Origin: Ustulina deusta
Taxonomy: Eukaryota > Ascomycota > Sordariomycetes > Xylariales > Xylariaceae
DNA length: 64,000 nucleotides
Direction of reading: 5' to 3'
NCBI GenBank assembly: GCA_023159155.1
Contig: JAJNNX010000069.1
Location: 1-64,000 of the forward strand
Shown here piece after piece: positions 40,894-54,800 of the stretch (position 1 is its first letter; each line of letters begins with the position of its first letter). The translations under genes and the position numbers were made by a program. The notes below the pieces were generated by a model. That model worked only from the letters and a program-made list of their open reading frames with translations. It did no database searches and was not told the DNA's origin.

Positions 40894-43800
40894 GTACTTT
40901 TATAGATCTAATACTAAATATAACAAAATAGATTCTTTTAAATTTTATAAAAAAAAAAAGCAATAAAAAAAATAAAAAAAGCAAAGCCTATTTATATAAA
41001 TAGACTTGTATATAACTTTATACTTTGTTTTTTTTATTATAGCTATATTAGTTTATAATAAGTATGTTTAATAGTAAGTATGCTTTATTATTTAAGAAAA
41101 CGCCCCTAAGTATATAAAAAAAGTATTACTGTTTATTTTATAATAAGTAGCTATAGCAATACATTTTTTTTTTAGCTATTTATATATTATTTTTATAGAA
41201 ATTTTTTTTTTGTTATTATAATAACTAAGCTTAGTAATATATTTTTTATTTATAGCTATATATTTATTATTTTTAATATAGTTTTTTAAAGAATAAAATA
41301 GTTATAATAAATATAATATATTTTTTGTTAATATATATAGTTAGCTTATAATTTTTAAAAAATAAAAGTTTTTTAAAATAAATATAATATATTTATTACT
41401 TTATATATTTTTTTTTTGTTTTATTTTTTAATTTAGTTATTTTAATAAGTTTTTTTTTTATATAAATAATATTATATTTTTTATATTTTTTTTAATTAAT
41501 AGTATTATTAGCTTTATATTTATTAACTAAATTAAGTACTAATAATTTTAGTTTTTTTTGGTTAAAATTTTAATTATATTTCTTATTTTATTTTTCTATT
41601 TAAGTTTATAAAGCTATATAATTAAAACTATAAAATAAATATATTAACTACTAAAAAAATCAAGTTTATATACTAATAGTTTTATTTTTTTAATAATCTT
41701 AAAAAGTCTTATTTTTATTAGTAATTATTTTTGTTTAGGTTTGTTAAATAAATAATAATTTTTATATAGTTTAAAATAAACTATATTGTTTTTATTAAAA
41801 ATTATTAAAATATATTTATTATTATATTTTTTTTTGGTAATTATATTAGCTATATTAACTAAATGTTTAATTTTTTTAATATATTTCATTTTTAATACTT
41901 TTATTGCTTTATTACTAGCTTTAATATTTTTTTTTTGTTTAAAATATTTATAATAGATTATAACTAAAATTTTAGTACTAATTAGTTTAATAATTTTTTA
42001 ATTATTATTAATAATATATTATTTAAGTAATATTATAATATTAATAATAATTTAGTTTAAAAAATATTTAAATTAGTAGTTATATAAAACTTAATAGTTA
42101 TTTTAATAATTTAGTTTTCTTTTTTAAAAGCTTATTTATTTAAAAATAGTAAGCTATTAAAAAAAAAAGTTTAATGTTTAATATATTATAGATTTTTTTT
42201 TGAACTTTGCTAATAAACTTTAAATTTTTATTATTAATAATAATTATTAATCATCTTTAATTATATAGGTATAATATTTATAATAGTATTTTTGTGTAGT
42301 TTTTTATTATATATTCTTTATATTTTAGTATTAAAAGCAATTTTTTGTTAATTTTATATAATATAGTTAGTAATATATTAAAATAGTTATATTTTTTTAT
42401 ATTTTAAAAAAAACTTTTAGATTTTTTTAGTAATATATTTATAATAAAATCTATAATAATAATATAATAAAAAATAACTAGTGTTTTAATTAGTATTAAT
42501 TTTTTTAGTAATAATTATTTATTAATTTAGTTTTTTTTATATATTATATAATAAGTTATAAACTAGTATATATTTTAATATTTATTAAAAAGAAATATAT
42601 TTTATAAATTATATAGTATATGTTTTATATTAAAATAGTAATATTTATTATATATAAATTTAAAAATATTTTTAATATAATTTTTTAAGATATATAAAAA
42701 TTATTTTTTATTATAGCTACTATAAAAAAAAATTTATTATTAAGCAAAAAAAAAACTACTATACCTTTTTAATATGTAGTTAGTTTAGTAATAGAACTGT
42801 TTAGTTTTTTATTTTTATTTTTTTTTTGTTTTTTTTAGCAAAATATATTTAATAAATATTATTTTTTTAAATATTATTTAGCATACTTAATTTGTTTTCT
42901 TTAGCTTTTTTTTATTTTTTTAGCTTTTGTAGTAATTTAAAAAATATATTTAATATTATATTTAATGTTTTTAATATATAATAAATTTTAAATTAAAATT
43001 AAAAAAATAAGTAATTATATTAATAAGTTTTAAATTGGTTTTATTTAAATTTATAATATATAATAAAATATATATTATTATTTTTTTAGTTAGTATATAG
43101 TTTATTAATATATTTACTAATTATATATTTAATTAAATTATTTTTTATAGCTTTTTATATACTTAAATTATTACTATTACTTCTTTTTTTATTAATTTTT
43201 TTTTTTTTTAATATTATTAATAAGCTTAAATAAAAATATAATTAGTTTAACTTTTATTACTAAAATATTTTGGTTTAGTATTAACATGCTATTTTATTTG
43301 TTTTTTAATTAAAAAACTATTAATTTATAGGCTTTTTTATAAGTATTTATTTTAAAAAAAAACTTATTTAGTTTATAATAATAAGTAATATATTATATAT
43401 ATAAATATTTTTATAATATTTTTTAGTTTTTTATTTTTTTCAATTAGTTTAAAAATAACTTTAGAAATAAAGCTTTATTTTGCTAGTTTAGATTTTCTAA
43501 TAGATAAATCAGTTTTTTTTTATTATTTTAGTTAAATAATAAATATATATTTAATATTATAATTTTATTTAATAGTTATAGATTTATTACTAGTTAATTT
43601 TTTTTAGTACTATTAATTATTTTCTAAATAATAAAAATAAAATAAATAACTAAAATAAATTTATTTATAAATATAAGTTTTTTTTAAATATATATTTTGT
43701 TATATTTAGTATTAAAAAACTTATAATTTTTAATATTTAATAAATATACTTTAATAGTTTTAAATTAATTTTGCTATTTATTTATTAGATTTATTTGTAT

Positions 43801-45101
43801 TTTTTAATTATTTAGTATAAATATAATACTTTTATTATAAAAAATATTATATTTATTAAGCAGTTTGTAGATTTTTTTTATTTATAGCATATTGTTTACT
43901 ATTATAAATATTTTAACTATTAATCTAATTATAAGTATACTTATTAATTTTATTATTTTATAAAATAATATATTTGTTTTTATAACTAGTATAATTAAAT
44001 TATTTATTTGTTTTTTTATAAAAAATATATATATTTTTTAAGTTTTTTTTTTGTTTAAGTATGCTACTATTTTAGTTTAGTTTTTTTAGCTTATATTATT
44101 TTTTTAATAGTTTATAATATTTGCTTAATTAATAACTTAAATAATTTTATTTTTTTAATATTTAAAAATAATTTTTAATTTTTAATTTTTTTATATTATA
44201 ATTAGCTAAATATATAAGTTATAAACCATAACCTTTTTTAATAAATATTTATTTAGCGTTATATTATAAGCTATGTTTTATTTTTTTTTAAAATAGTATA
44301 GCTTTGCTATTTTATTTTCTTTATTAATAAATACTAATAAATTAACAAACTTTATATTTATAAATATTATTAAAAATAGCTTAATTTTTGTTTTATTTTA
44401 TATTTCGAGTTTTAATACTAACCTAAAAATATATGTTTTTTTTACAAAATTAATTTTAATTTTATATTTTGATATAAATTTTGTTTTAATTAATATTTTT
44501 GTTTTAAGTTATTAATTATATTTATTATTATTATAAAATATTTAAATATTATATTTTTTAATATATATATTAAAATTTATAGTTTAAATAATTACTAGTT
44601 ATATATTTACTTTATTAATAAATATAAAATTAATATATTAAAATTTTAAGTTTTTTACGAAATTTTTAACAAAATTTTTATTTACTAATCTATTAAAGCA
44701 TTTTATATCTAAGCAAACTTTAACTTTAAAGCTTTTAATATTATTTTTAATAAAAATTTAAAAATATATAGTTTTTTTTTTATTTTTTTTTTAAATAATA
44801 GTTTTAAGTTTGCTTTAATAATTTGTTATAATTAAATATTAATTTTTTATTTAATTAGTTTTAGTATAATTAATATTATTAATATAAAATCTACTTATTT
44901 AATATTTTTTTTGTTTAGTTTAGCTTATTTTATATAAATATTTTTAAGATAATTTTTTATTATTTTTATTAAATAAACTATAATTTTATATTTTATATAA
45001 GTTTTTAATATTATATTTAGGTTTATTAATTCTTTTTATTTTTTATTTTACCAAAATAAATATATTTTTTTATAATTAAATTTTTAGTTTTATTATTATT
45101 G

Positions 45102-45503
45102 TTAAGATTTATATTTTAAATAACTTTTTTGCTATAATAACTTTATAATTTATTTATATTTAGTTTTTATTATTTAAAACATTAGTAATATATCTATTGC
45201 TTTTATTAATTCTTTTGTTTTTATTATTAAACCTAATATTATATTAGCTATTTTATTAATATGTTCTAAAGTAGCTTTTATTTTATTTTTGGTTATTCTA
45301 GTTGCTTTATTTTTTATAACTTAGTAATAATAATCTAATTTGCTATAATTAACTCCATTTATAATAAGGTATTTTAAAATTCTAATACTTTTAACTAAAG
45401 TTTTATTATTACAAAATATTATTATTTTTATAGTTTGGCTAGTTTTGCTAGAACTAGTTAGTATTAATTACTTTTTGCTTTTTTTTTTTGCTATTTTAGG
45501 CAT
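45102..45503 (-). pseudogene. Decayed first ORF of the family 3 retroelement (gag-like position)
   Basis: From an ATG at 45503 the minus strand gives 134 codons with five internal stops (codons 12, 61, 110, 118 and 124), leaving two open runs of 48 codons each. The start is basic (MPKIAKKKSKK). The third segment contains a helical-looking TLEHINKIANIILGLI. Being the first long frame after the presumed 5' LTR (47361-47198), it occupies the place of a Gag protein, but I see no zinc knuckle or other diagnostic motif. The stops are TAA/TAG, as RIP makes from CAA, CAG or TGG. The strand agrees with the polypurine tract. Confidence 0.5.
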
Positions 45504-47822
45504 AATATTTAGTTTTAAATATAATTATTATTATTCTTTTAGTTAATACTAGTTATTTTTTTTTTTGTTTTTTTAAATATTTATTAATAATTTATTTTAT
45601 TACTAGTTTTAATACAAACTTTAATAGCTTAAGTAATAATAAGTTCTATAATTATATTAATAATTATATATTTTTAGAATTTCTTTTAGCTTTACTATAT
45701 TTAAAAGTTTTTATAATATAAGTTTTAATAACCTTTTTTTATATAATATTTTTTATTATATATTTATAAATAAAAAACTAAATATTTATTATATCTAGTT
45801 AAATGCCCTATTTTTTAATTAAAGTTTTCATAAATACTAATAAAGTTATTTTATGTTTTGTTATATTTTTTTTAAATAATTATTAAAACTATTATTATAG
45901 TATATTTTTTATAGCTACTATAATAAACTTATTTTTTATATTGTTTTATTTTTTAAAGTATTAAACCTAAAAATAAATATTTATATAGTTAGTATTTTTG
46001 TTTTTATAAAAAACTATATAACTTTTGCTAAATCTTTTTAGTATATTAGGCTAAAAATATTTAATTTTTAATAGTTTTGCTATTAAAAAGCCTATATAAA
46101 TTATTATAAATAGCTATTTTATTATAATAAAACTTTATTTTTAAGTTATATTTAAGTATTATTAAATAATAACAATAAATTAAATTATATTATAACATAT
46201 TTTAATTATTTATAAATTAATATTAATTATATTTATTAAGTTTTAATTTATAATAGTAGTTTCTTTTTATTAATATAATTCTTAGTTTTTTTAAATACGC
46301 TAGCTTTTTTTTAACTTCTAATTATTAGTAAATATAGCTTTTTAAAGTTTAAAATTCTTATTTATAAAAATAATTGTTTAGTTTTTTATTAACTGTAGTT
46401 TTATAAAAAGTTTTTTTAACTTTAATATAAATATTATTAAAAATATTGTTTAATTATTATTTTTTAAGTACTAGCTTTTTTATAAAATCTAATTTTTTAT
46501 TTTTATTAAAAAAATAGTTAAAAATATTAAAAGTTTTTTAGTTCTAATCTAATTAAGTAATTTTAGCAAAAATATACTTATATATATTATTTTTATATTT
46601 AATATTTTAATAATTAAAATTATTAAAAAAAAATTTATAAATTTATTTAATTTAAATTAAAATAAGCAGTATTATATATATTAATTTTATTTTGATATTT
46701 AACCTAATTTCTTTTCGATTTTTAGAACTATATTGTTATATTATAATTTATTTAAAATATTATTTTTTGTACTAGTTCTAACGTTTAGTTATAAAATTAA
46801 CATATTTTGTTTTTTTATAACGTAACAAATAATAATTATTATTTTTAACGCAGGGCTAAAATAAAATTTTTTTTTTTTTATATTGCTATATAATTACTAA
46901 AGCCTAAACTAGTAAAAAATTAAAAATCAAAATATAACTATTTAATTATTAAGCTTAGCTATAATAACGATTTAAACTTAGGTTAATAACTAAAATATAA
47001 CAACTTATTATTTTTATTTATATTAAACTAAGTATAAAAGTATTATAGCTAAATCTAACTTCAATATTACTACTTAAACCTTTTTAAGGTATAACTGTAT
47101 TAAAATCTTATTAGTAACAAGTAGTTTAATAAGCTTAAATATATATGCTTCCTATAACATAAAAATCAAAGGTTCGGGTTAGCAGGTAAGCACTACTTGT
47201 TATAGCAATTCAATTACTTATTAAATATAATAATTATTATATAAAATATAAATAAATGATTTTTTTTTTCTAAATATAAAATTATGAGGACGTCTACCTA
47301 TTTATAGACATAATGAACATATTTATGGCTATAGCTAACATATCTATAGTTATGCCTATTAGCTTCTAAAACAAAGCTTTAAAAATAAAGTCTAAATAGT
47401 ACTTCTTTTAAACCATACATATTTAAGCTAACTCCTATATAAAACTCTATAGACACTTATTTATATAGAAACTTATATAAAAACTAATTAATTAATAATA
47501 TAAAAGCTTAAAAATAACAAAAAATAACAAAAATGCCAAATTTACTAAAAACGCTAAAAATGCTAAAAATGCTAAAAATGCTAAAAATACTAAACAATAA
47601 AATTAATAAAAACAAAAATATATATATAGCTAATAAAAGCTTAAAGCAAACTTTCTTATAAACTATAGCGCTATAAGTATATTTATATATAAAATATATA
47701 AATGTTTGTTTATAGGACTATTTATAACAAAAAATCCGGCTAACTATTAATAAAATATTAACTAAACAAAAAACTAAACAAAAAGCTTTTTAAAACAATA
47801 ACTTTTTATAAATAATATATAT

Positions 47823-50800
47823 TAAAAAAGAACAAAGCAACTTAATACTAAAACAACTAAAAATAACAAAAACAAACTAGAGCGCCTACTACTATAAAAC
47901 TAGTATAAAATCTATGCGTCTTAAGTAAGTGTTGCTCTAAGAAGTTCGAAGGCTTTTATAGCTATTCGAACCCCTTAAATACAGCCAAAGATCAGCCGGT
48001 TCGGGCCGCGGGCAGCCCAAATACGGCTAACAATTAATATATAGCCATATTTGTAGCTGCTAGCGGGCCGCTAGCACTAGCCCTGCTACAAACTTCTTTT
48101 ATTCGAAGCTTTATTCTCTAGATAGCTTTAAATCCAACTGTAGAGCTAAAAGTATTAAAAAAAACAATATAATATAATATTTACTTAAACCTTTAAGTTT
48201 TAATAGCCTAAAAAAAAAACTAGCCCTAACTTATTAAGCTACTAACCTTTTAATTAGCTAATTGCTAAACTAGTTATAATTTATATTAATAAACTTTTTT
48301 TAGTCCAAAGATCTTTTTTTAGTTTGTATGTTTTTTAGTATACTTTTTAGCATAACTTTTTAGCTTTTTAAATGTTTTATTTTTTTGTATTTTTTTAATA
48401 TATTCTAATATAAAACATATATAATTTTATTTAAACTTAATATATATAGCAATATTTGCTAATATTTTATATTAGAACCTAAGTAAATACTATGCTTTTA
48501 TTCTAAAAAGCTAGCTACTACTTTGAACCTAAGCTAAATCTTTATATAAAAAGTTATGCTATAGCTTTTACTACTTTTAATATATATAAATCTCTATATA
48601 ATTATAGTAATCTTTTTTAATAGTATATATATAGGTTAGAGTTTATAAAATAAGCTTTGATTAGCTTTATAAATAGATTTTTGTAAATAATTTTAAAAAT
48701 TATAAGTATAAGTATATTTTTATATAAATTAGTATAAGCGGCTGCTTGTATATATATTTAGCCAAAAAAAATCGATTAGTAGTGCTATGCTATACGTATA
48801 GCAATAATAAAATAATTAATTAGCGCAGCAATAATAAATTAATTAATTAGCAGTACTATAATAATTATATAATATATATAATATAAACAAGTTTATATAT
48901 AAATAATATAAATAGTTGTTTATATATAACTAAATAACTAATTAGCGTAGCAATAATAATTTGTTAGTGCTATACTATATATATAGTAATAATAAACTAA
49001 TTAGTAGTATAGCTAACTATATAATTTATATAATACAAGCAAATTTATATATAAAATAGTATAAAAAGTTGTTTATATATAATAAATTAACTAGTTAATA
49101 TAGCAATACTAATATAACTAACTAATTAGCGCAGCAATAATATATTAACTAATTAGCAATACTATAATAACTATTTAATATATATAATATAAACAAGTTT
49201 GTATATAAATAATATAAAAAGCTATTCGTATATAAGTAAATAACTAATTAGTATAGCAATAATAATTCGTTAATACTATGCTATATCTATAATACTATAT
49301 ATATATAAAGCATAAAATATATAAGTTATATAAATAAAAGCAAATTAATATATAAATTATATAAGCAATTGTTTATATACCTATATTCTTTATATAAACT
49401 AACTAATTAATTAATAAACAAATAATTAATTAGTATAAAAAGTGTAGGGCTAATTAGAAAGCCTTTATATAGGTAATTAATATATATATAAGCAGGTTCA
49501 TATAGAAAATTATATATATGTTTGCTTATATATAACTAAAAACATAATAAACTAGCTAATCAATAGCAAACATAATATTTATAAAAGCATTTATCTATAT
49601 AAAACATATATAAACTTGCTTATATATATATAAAATCGGGGTAAACTTGCTAATTAATAGCAAATATAGCTAAAAATCGCATAAAACGTAGTAAACTTGC
49701 TAATTAACACATATATAATAAAATAGCTAAAAATCACTAATTAATAGCGAACGGGGTATAACATATAAATATAAGCATACATATATATAAATTAGTATAA
49801 ATAGCTGCTTATATACGTATATATTAGCTAAGTCGCTAATTAATCGTATATATAATAGCTAAACTAGCTAATTAACATATATAATAGCTAAATTAGCCGA
49901 TTAGTAATATAGTAGTCCATTAATTAGCTAGCTAAACAATAGCTTTTTTTTTGACTATAAGTATAAAAATATATTTATATACAAATTATATAAAGATTTA
50001 TTTGTATAGCTATTAAATAAATAATTTATTAGTATAGCTATTAAAACTAAAAGCTAAACAAAGGACTAGCTAATTAATAATATAATAATTTATTAATTAA
50101 AACTATAAATAAACGTTTTTTTATAAGCTAGAAATATATTTATATATAAATTTATATATAAATATGTTTATAGGCTACTAAACATAAATAGTCTAACTAA
50201 TTAACAATATAGCAATAATTCGAAAAGCAATATATAGCGCTAAACACTACAACAAAAACAATGCTTTTAAGACCAGGCTTTTAAAACAAGGTCTAAATAG
50301 CGCTTTTTTTGGACTATACGTATTCAAGCAAATTCCTATATAAACTATATAAGCACTTGTTTATACGGCAACTTATATAAAAACTAACTAATTAATAGCT
50401 TAAAAGCTTAAAAATAACAAAAAATAACAAAAATACTAAATATGCTAAAAACGCTAGAAATACTAAAAATACTAAAAACAGAAATATACGTATAGTTAAT
50501 AAAAACTTAGAACAAATATATAATAATTTAAAGCGAACTTTTTTGTAAGCTATAGCGCTACAAGTATATTTATATATAATTTATATAAAAATTTGTTTGT
50601 AAAACTATATATAATAAAAGATCCGGCTAATTACTAATAAAACGCTAATTAAACAAAAAATTAAACAAAGAACTTAAAGCAACAATTTTTTATAAATAAT
50701 ATAAATATAAGCAAGTTTATATATAAACTTATATAATAACTTGTTTATATAGTATTTAAATATAAACTTAACTAATTAATATAATAGTAATATATATAGC

Positions 50801-51815
50801 TAGCTAATAAAATAATTTGGTTAATTAATATATATAGCTAGTAATTAAGCTAATTATAAACTTAAAACAAAAGTTTTTCTAAAAGCTATATATTTATAAG
50901 CTAGTTTATATAATAACTTATATAGGACTTAGCTTATAAGCGTATTTAAGTTAAAGGAGGACTTATAAAAGCAATTTAGCTAATCGATTAGCTAACTAAT
51001 TAGCGGTTTAGAATAAAGATTTCTTTTAGATTAAAAAGCGTATAAGTATATTTATATATAAAATATATATAGGTTTGTTTTAATAACTTCTTAATAAAAA
51101 AACTAACTAATTAACTAACTAACCTAGCAATATATATAGCTAGCTAATAAAACAATAGGCTAATTAAACTAATTAATATATATTACTAGCTTAGCTAACT
51201 AAAATAGCTACTTAAAAGCTTTCTTAGACTTAAATAGCTATAAGCAAAGTTATATATAGATTAATATAAAAAGCTGCTTATAGATATATTTGTATAAAGA
51301 ATTAGCTGTTTAATTAATTAGCTGATCGACTAGCTAACTAATTAACTAGGTTGGTCTTTACGTAAAGCTAGCATTAAGTCTATTAATATATTATAAATAT
51401 ATTTATATATAAATTTATATAAGAAAGTATTAAGCATTAGTCTTTAATTATAAGTTGTGCTCTAAGGAGCAATAAATATTTGTAAGTATTATTATATATA
51501 AATTTATATAACGGACTGCTTTATTATAGCTTTACTAAGAATACTATTAAAAAAGAACAAGGCAACTCAATACTAAAACAACTAAAAACAACAAAAATAA
51601 ACTAGAGCGCCTATTACTATAAAACAAATATAAAATCTATGCGTCTTAAGTAAGTGTTGCTCTGAGAAGTTCGAAGGCTTTTATAGCTATTCGAACCCCC
51701 TAAATACAGCCGAAGATCAGCTGGTTCGGGCCGCGGGCGGCCCGAATACGGCTAACAATTGACGTCCAGCCACATTCGCAGCTGCTAGCGGGCCGCTAGC
51801 ACTAGCCCTGCTACA
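47823..51815 (-). mobile_element. Family 1 LTR element, complete, TSD ATAT
   Basis: LTRs are 47823-48090 and 51548-51815, each 268 bp. ATAT is duplicated at 47819-47822 and 51816-51819. It is inserted within another family 1 copy. Its LTRs are among the least mutated in the window. The right one keeps a perfect fold-back (stem TTCGGGCCGC, 51725-51746) and the palindrome GCTAGCGGGCCGCTAGC (51784-51800). The interior is again satellite-like with no gene. The good preservation suggests one of the youngest insertions here. Confidence 0.93.
51725..51800. repeat. Paired GC-rich palindromes in the family 1 LTR tip
   Basis: Two fold-back sequences lie about 37 bp apart. One has a 10-bp perfect stem (TTCGGGCCGC) closed by two bases. 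The other is GCTAGCGGGCCGCTAGC, an 8-bp stem around one central base. Equivalent positions remain GC-rich in nearly all family 1 LTRs in the window, although the rest of the element is AT-rich. They may be structural signals in the transcript's untranslated end, or simply resist RIP. Confidence 0.6.
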
Positions 51816-51842
51816 ATATATAAACTTATATAGCAACTTATT

Positions 51843-54800
51843 TATTACAATCAGTCGAGTAAAGCTTCTATAGCTAGTTTATTAATACTATAGACAAAAA
51901 CTCTAAGCTAAAAAAAAAAAAAAAAAAAAAAAAGTCAGAGTTTATAAAGTAAATAGATATAAATTCTATATATATAGCTATAAAATTAGGTTAGTTCATA
52001 TGTAAACTTTCTATTTTATTGCTATATAAGTCTAAAGTTTTTATAAGTCTTGCTAAAACTATACTAACTATTATATTATTTTTTTTTAAAACTAAAAATT
52101 TAAACATAATTTTAACTTAAAATTATTAATAATATTAAATTTATATAGTTTTTTTATATTATATTATTTTATTATTATTTTTATAATTGTTTATAAACTT
52201 GTTAATTATTGCTATATATATTTATTTTTAAAATTTTATAAAAAATTTAAAAGCTTTTTTATAAGTTTTATAAAATTAGTTAAATTTAATTAGTATATTT
52301 TTAAAATTTTAAGTTATATACTAAATATTATTAAAATTATAGCTTTTTTAAGCAACCTAGTATTATAATTTTTTATTTTTTTTATATATTTTTAATTATT
52401 TAATTTATTTAATTTTAAATTTTATTTTATTATTAATATTTTTAGCTAAAAGTAATAATTAGATTTATTAAAATAAAAGATTATTGTTTGCTTTTTATAA
52501 TCGGTTAGTATAAAATAAGTTTTTCATTTTATAAAAATTATACAAATTAAAAATATAGCTAAATTTTTATTTTTTTAAAATTTTAATTTAATAGTTAATA
52601 TTTGTATTATAAAACTTTTTTTTTTTAAAAAGATTTTATTTTTTATTTTAAAATTTATTAGGTAATTTTTTTTATTAGTTTATAGCTTATATTGTTTTTA
52701 TGCAAAAGTTGTTATATTATATATTATTTTTTAAATATTTTAAGTTTAATAAACTAATTTGAATATTTATTACTTAGTATTAAAATTTATAATAGTTTTG
52801 CTAATATTTACTATTAAAAAGTTTTATATTTTAATTTTTATTGCTATTTTTAGTAATAATATATTAATTAATAAATATTATAAAAAATTATATATAAAAT
52901 CTAAAACAAAAAAATAAATATTTTAATTATTTTAATATTTATTAATATAAAAATAAAATTATTAGTCTAATTCTTAATTAATTAATTTTACTATTTTTTA
53001 GGTTTAAAAGTAGTAAATATTACTAAAATAATACTTAGTACTTATAAAACTATTAATTATTGCTATAAACTTAGAAATAAATAGTTTTATATTATTTAAT
53101 ATTTATATATTTAATATACTAAAAAATTTATATAAATTTCTATAGTATTATATAGCTAGCAATTCTACTATATTTATTTTTTTGCTAAATAAAGTTATAA
53201 TTAAATAGTTAAATTTATTTATAAATACTTATATATAATTGTAACCTTATTAGTTAAGTAATATATTTTTGCTATTTATTATTACGTATTACTATATTAT
53301 AGCTAATATAAATAATAAATAAAAAAGCTAGAAGTTTTGTTTTATAATATTTTAATTTTTTTATAGTTATAATAATTATATATATATTATTTATAATTAT
53401 ATTTTATATAAAACTAATAATATTTTTATTTTAATATTTTAATTATTTTATATTAATTTTAATATATAATAATTAAAAATATATAAGCTTTTTAAATTAA
53501 AACTATATAAAAAAATAGTTTTATTTAAAGTAACCTTAAGTATATATAGCTTTTTATTTTTATTTTTTAGCTTTTATAGCTAGTTTTTTTGTTTAATTAG
53601 GTTTACTAGGTTAGTTTTTTAAAAAATATTAAATAAAAAGTCTATAGTTAATATAAAACTTAATATTTTATTAAATAAAACTAATACTATTATTTATTTT
53701 TTAACTTTTTTAGCTTTAATTATAAAAAGCTTAGTTATTTTTTTTAATAAAGTATTAATTACTATATTTTTTTATTTTAGTTAACATTAAAAAATAATAT
53801 TAAAGTTTAATAAAAAACTAGCCTAGTATACTTATTATATTAATAAAATCTATTTATTTAAAAAATATAATAAAACTTAATAATTAATTATTATAAAAAT
53901 TTTAGTTTTAAAAAGCTTTAAGTAATAATATTTTAAAATTTATATTATTACTAAAAGTTTATAGTTTTAAATTAAGTAAACTTGCTTAATTAGTATTATT
54001 ATTTTAAAAAAATATTTTATAAGTTTTTAAGTTATATTTTTTTATTATTACTAAATAATTTTTTTTATTATATTATATAAAATATTTTATAAGCTAATAG
54101 TTTTATATATTTAAAAATTTATTTTTGTTCTAGTCCTATTATAAATAATTTGTTTTTTTTTAATAATTAATTTAAAAAAGCAATAATTTTACTAGTATAA
54201 TAGATAAATATATAAATATAATTATAAAACCTAAAAAATAACTAAATTAATTTAGTATTTTTAAAATTATTAAAGTTTTAATTTAGAATTGCTTAGATTT
54301 TAATAAAATTAATTTTTATTTTTATTTTAGTTTTTATAATTATTTTTAAATAGTTAATAATAAATATATTAAAACAAAACTTTTTAATATTTTTTTAATA
54401 TTTAGCTTAATATAAGTAATAGATTATTTTTTTATAATAGGTTTAGTACTATTTTTTAGTTTTAAAATAAATTAAAATATTATTTATATAAATACTTATA
54501 AATTTGTTTAAAAATTTTTAAATTTGTATATTAATAAAAGCTTGCTATTAAATAAGTTTTATTTTTAAACTAAAAAATAAAATAATATAATTTTATAATT
54601 AATAATAATTAATAAAAAGCTTTAATAATATTTAGTTTAATAAATTAAATAATATTATAATAATTAAATATAATATTATTAATATTTAGAACTAGTATAA
54701 TTTAATTTTTTAAATATATGTTTTTTTATTAATAATTAATTATAAATTTATGTTTAATTAATTTAAGTTTAAGTATAAATAAAACAAAAATAATATTTAA

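Larger units (their letters stand above)
35232..47361 (-). mobile_element. Family 3 LTR retroelement, ~8.3 kb, carrying a nested family 1 element
   Basis: Direct repeats of about 165 bp lie at 35232-35396 and 47198-47361 (both begin TGTTATAGCAATT on the plus strand). On the minus strand the purine tract AAGGGAAAAAG (35411-35401) lies four bases from the LTR, as a polypurine tract should, and a decayed ORF reads in the same direction (45503 to 45102). The outer flanks do not match: TTTAT before 35232, GCTTC after 47361. The left side is old host DNA and the right side is family 1 interior. So the ends were probably brought together by recombination or deletion, not by simple insertion. A family 1 element is nested at 37039-40893. 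Confidence 0.75.
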
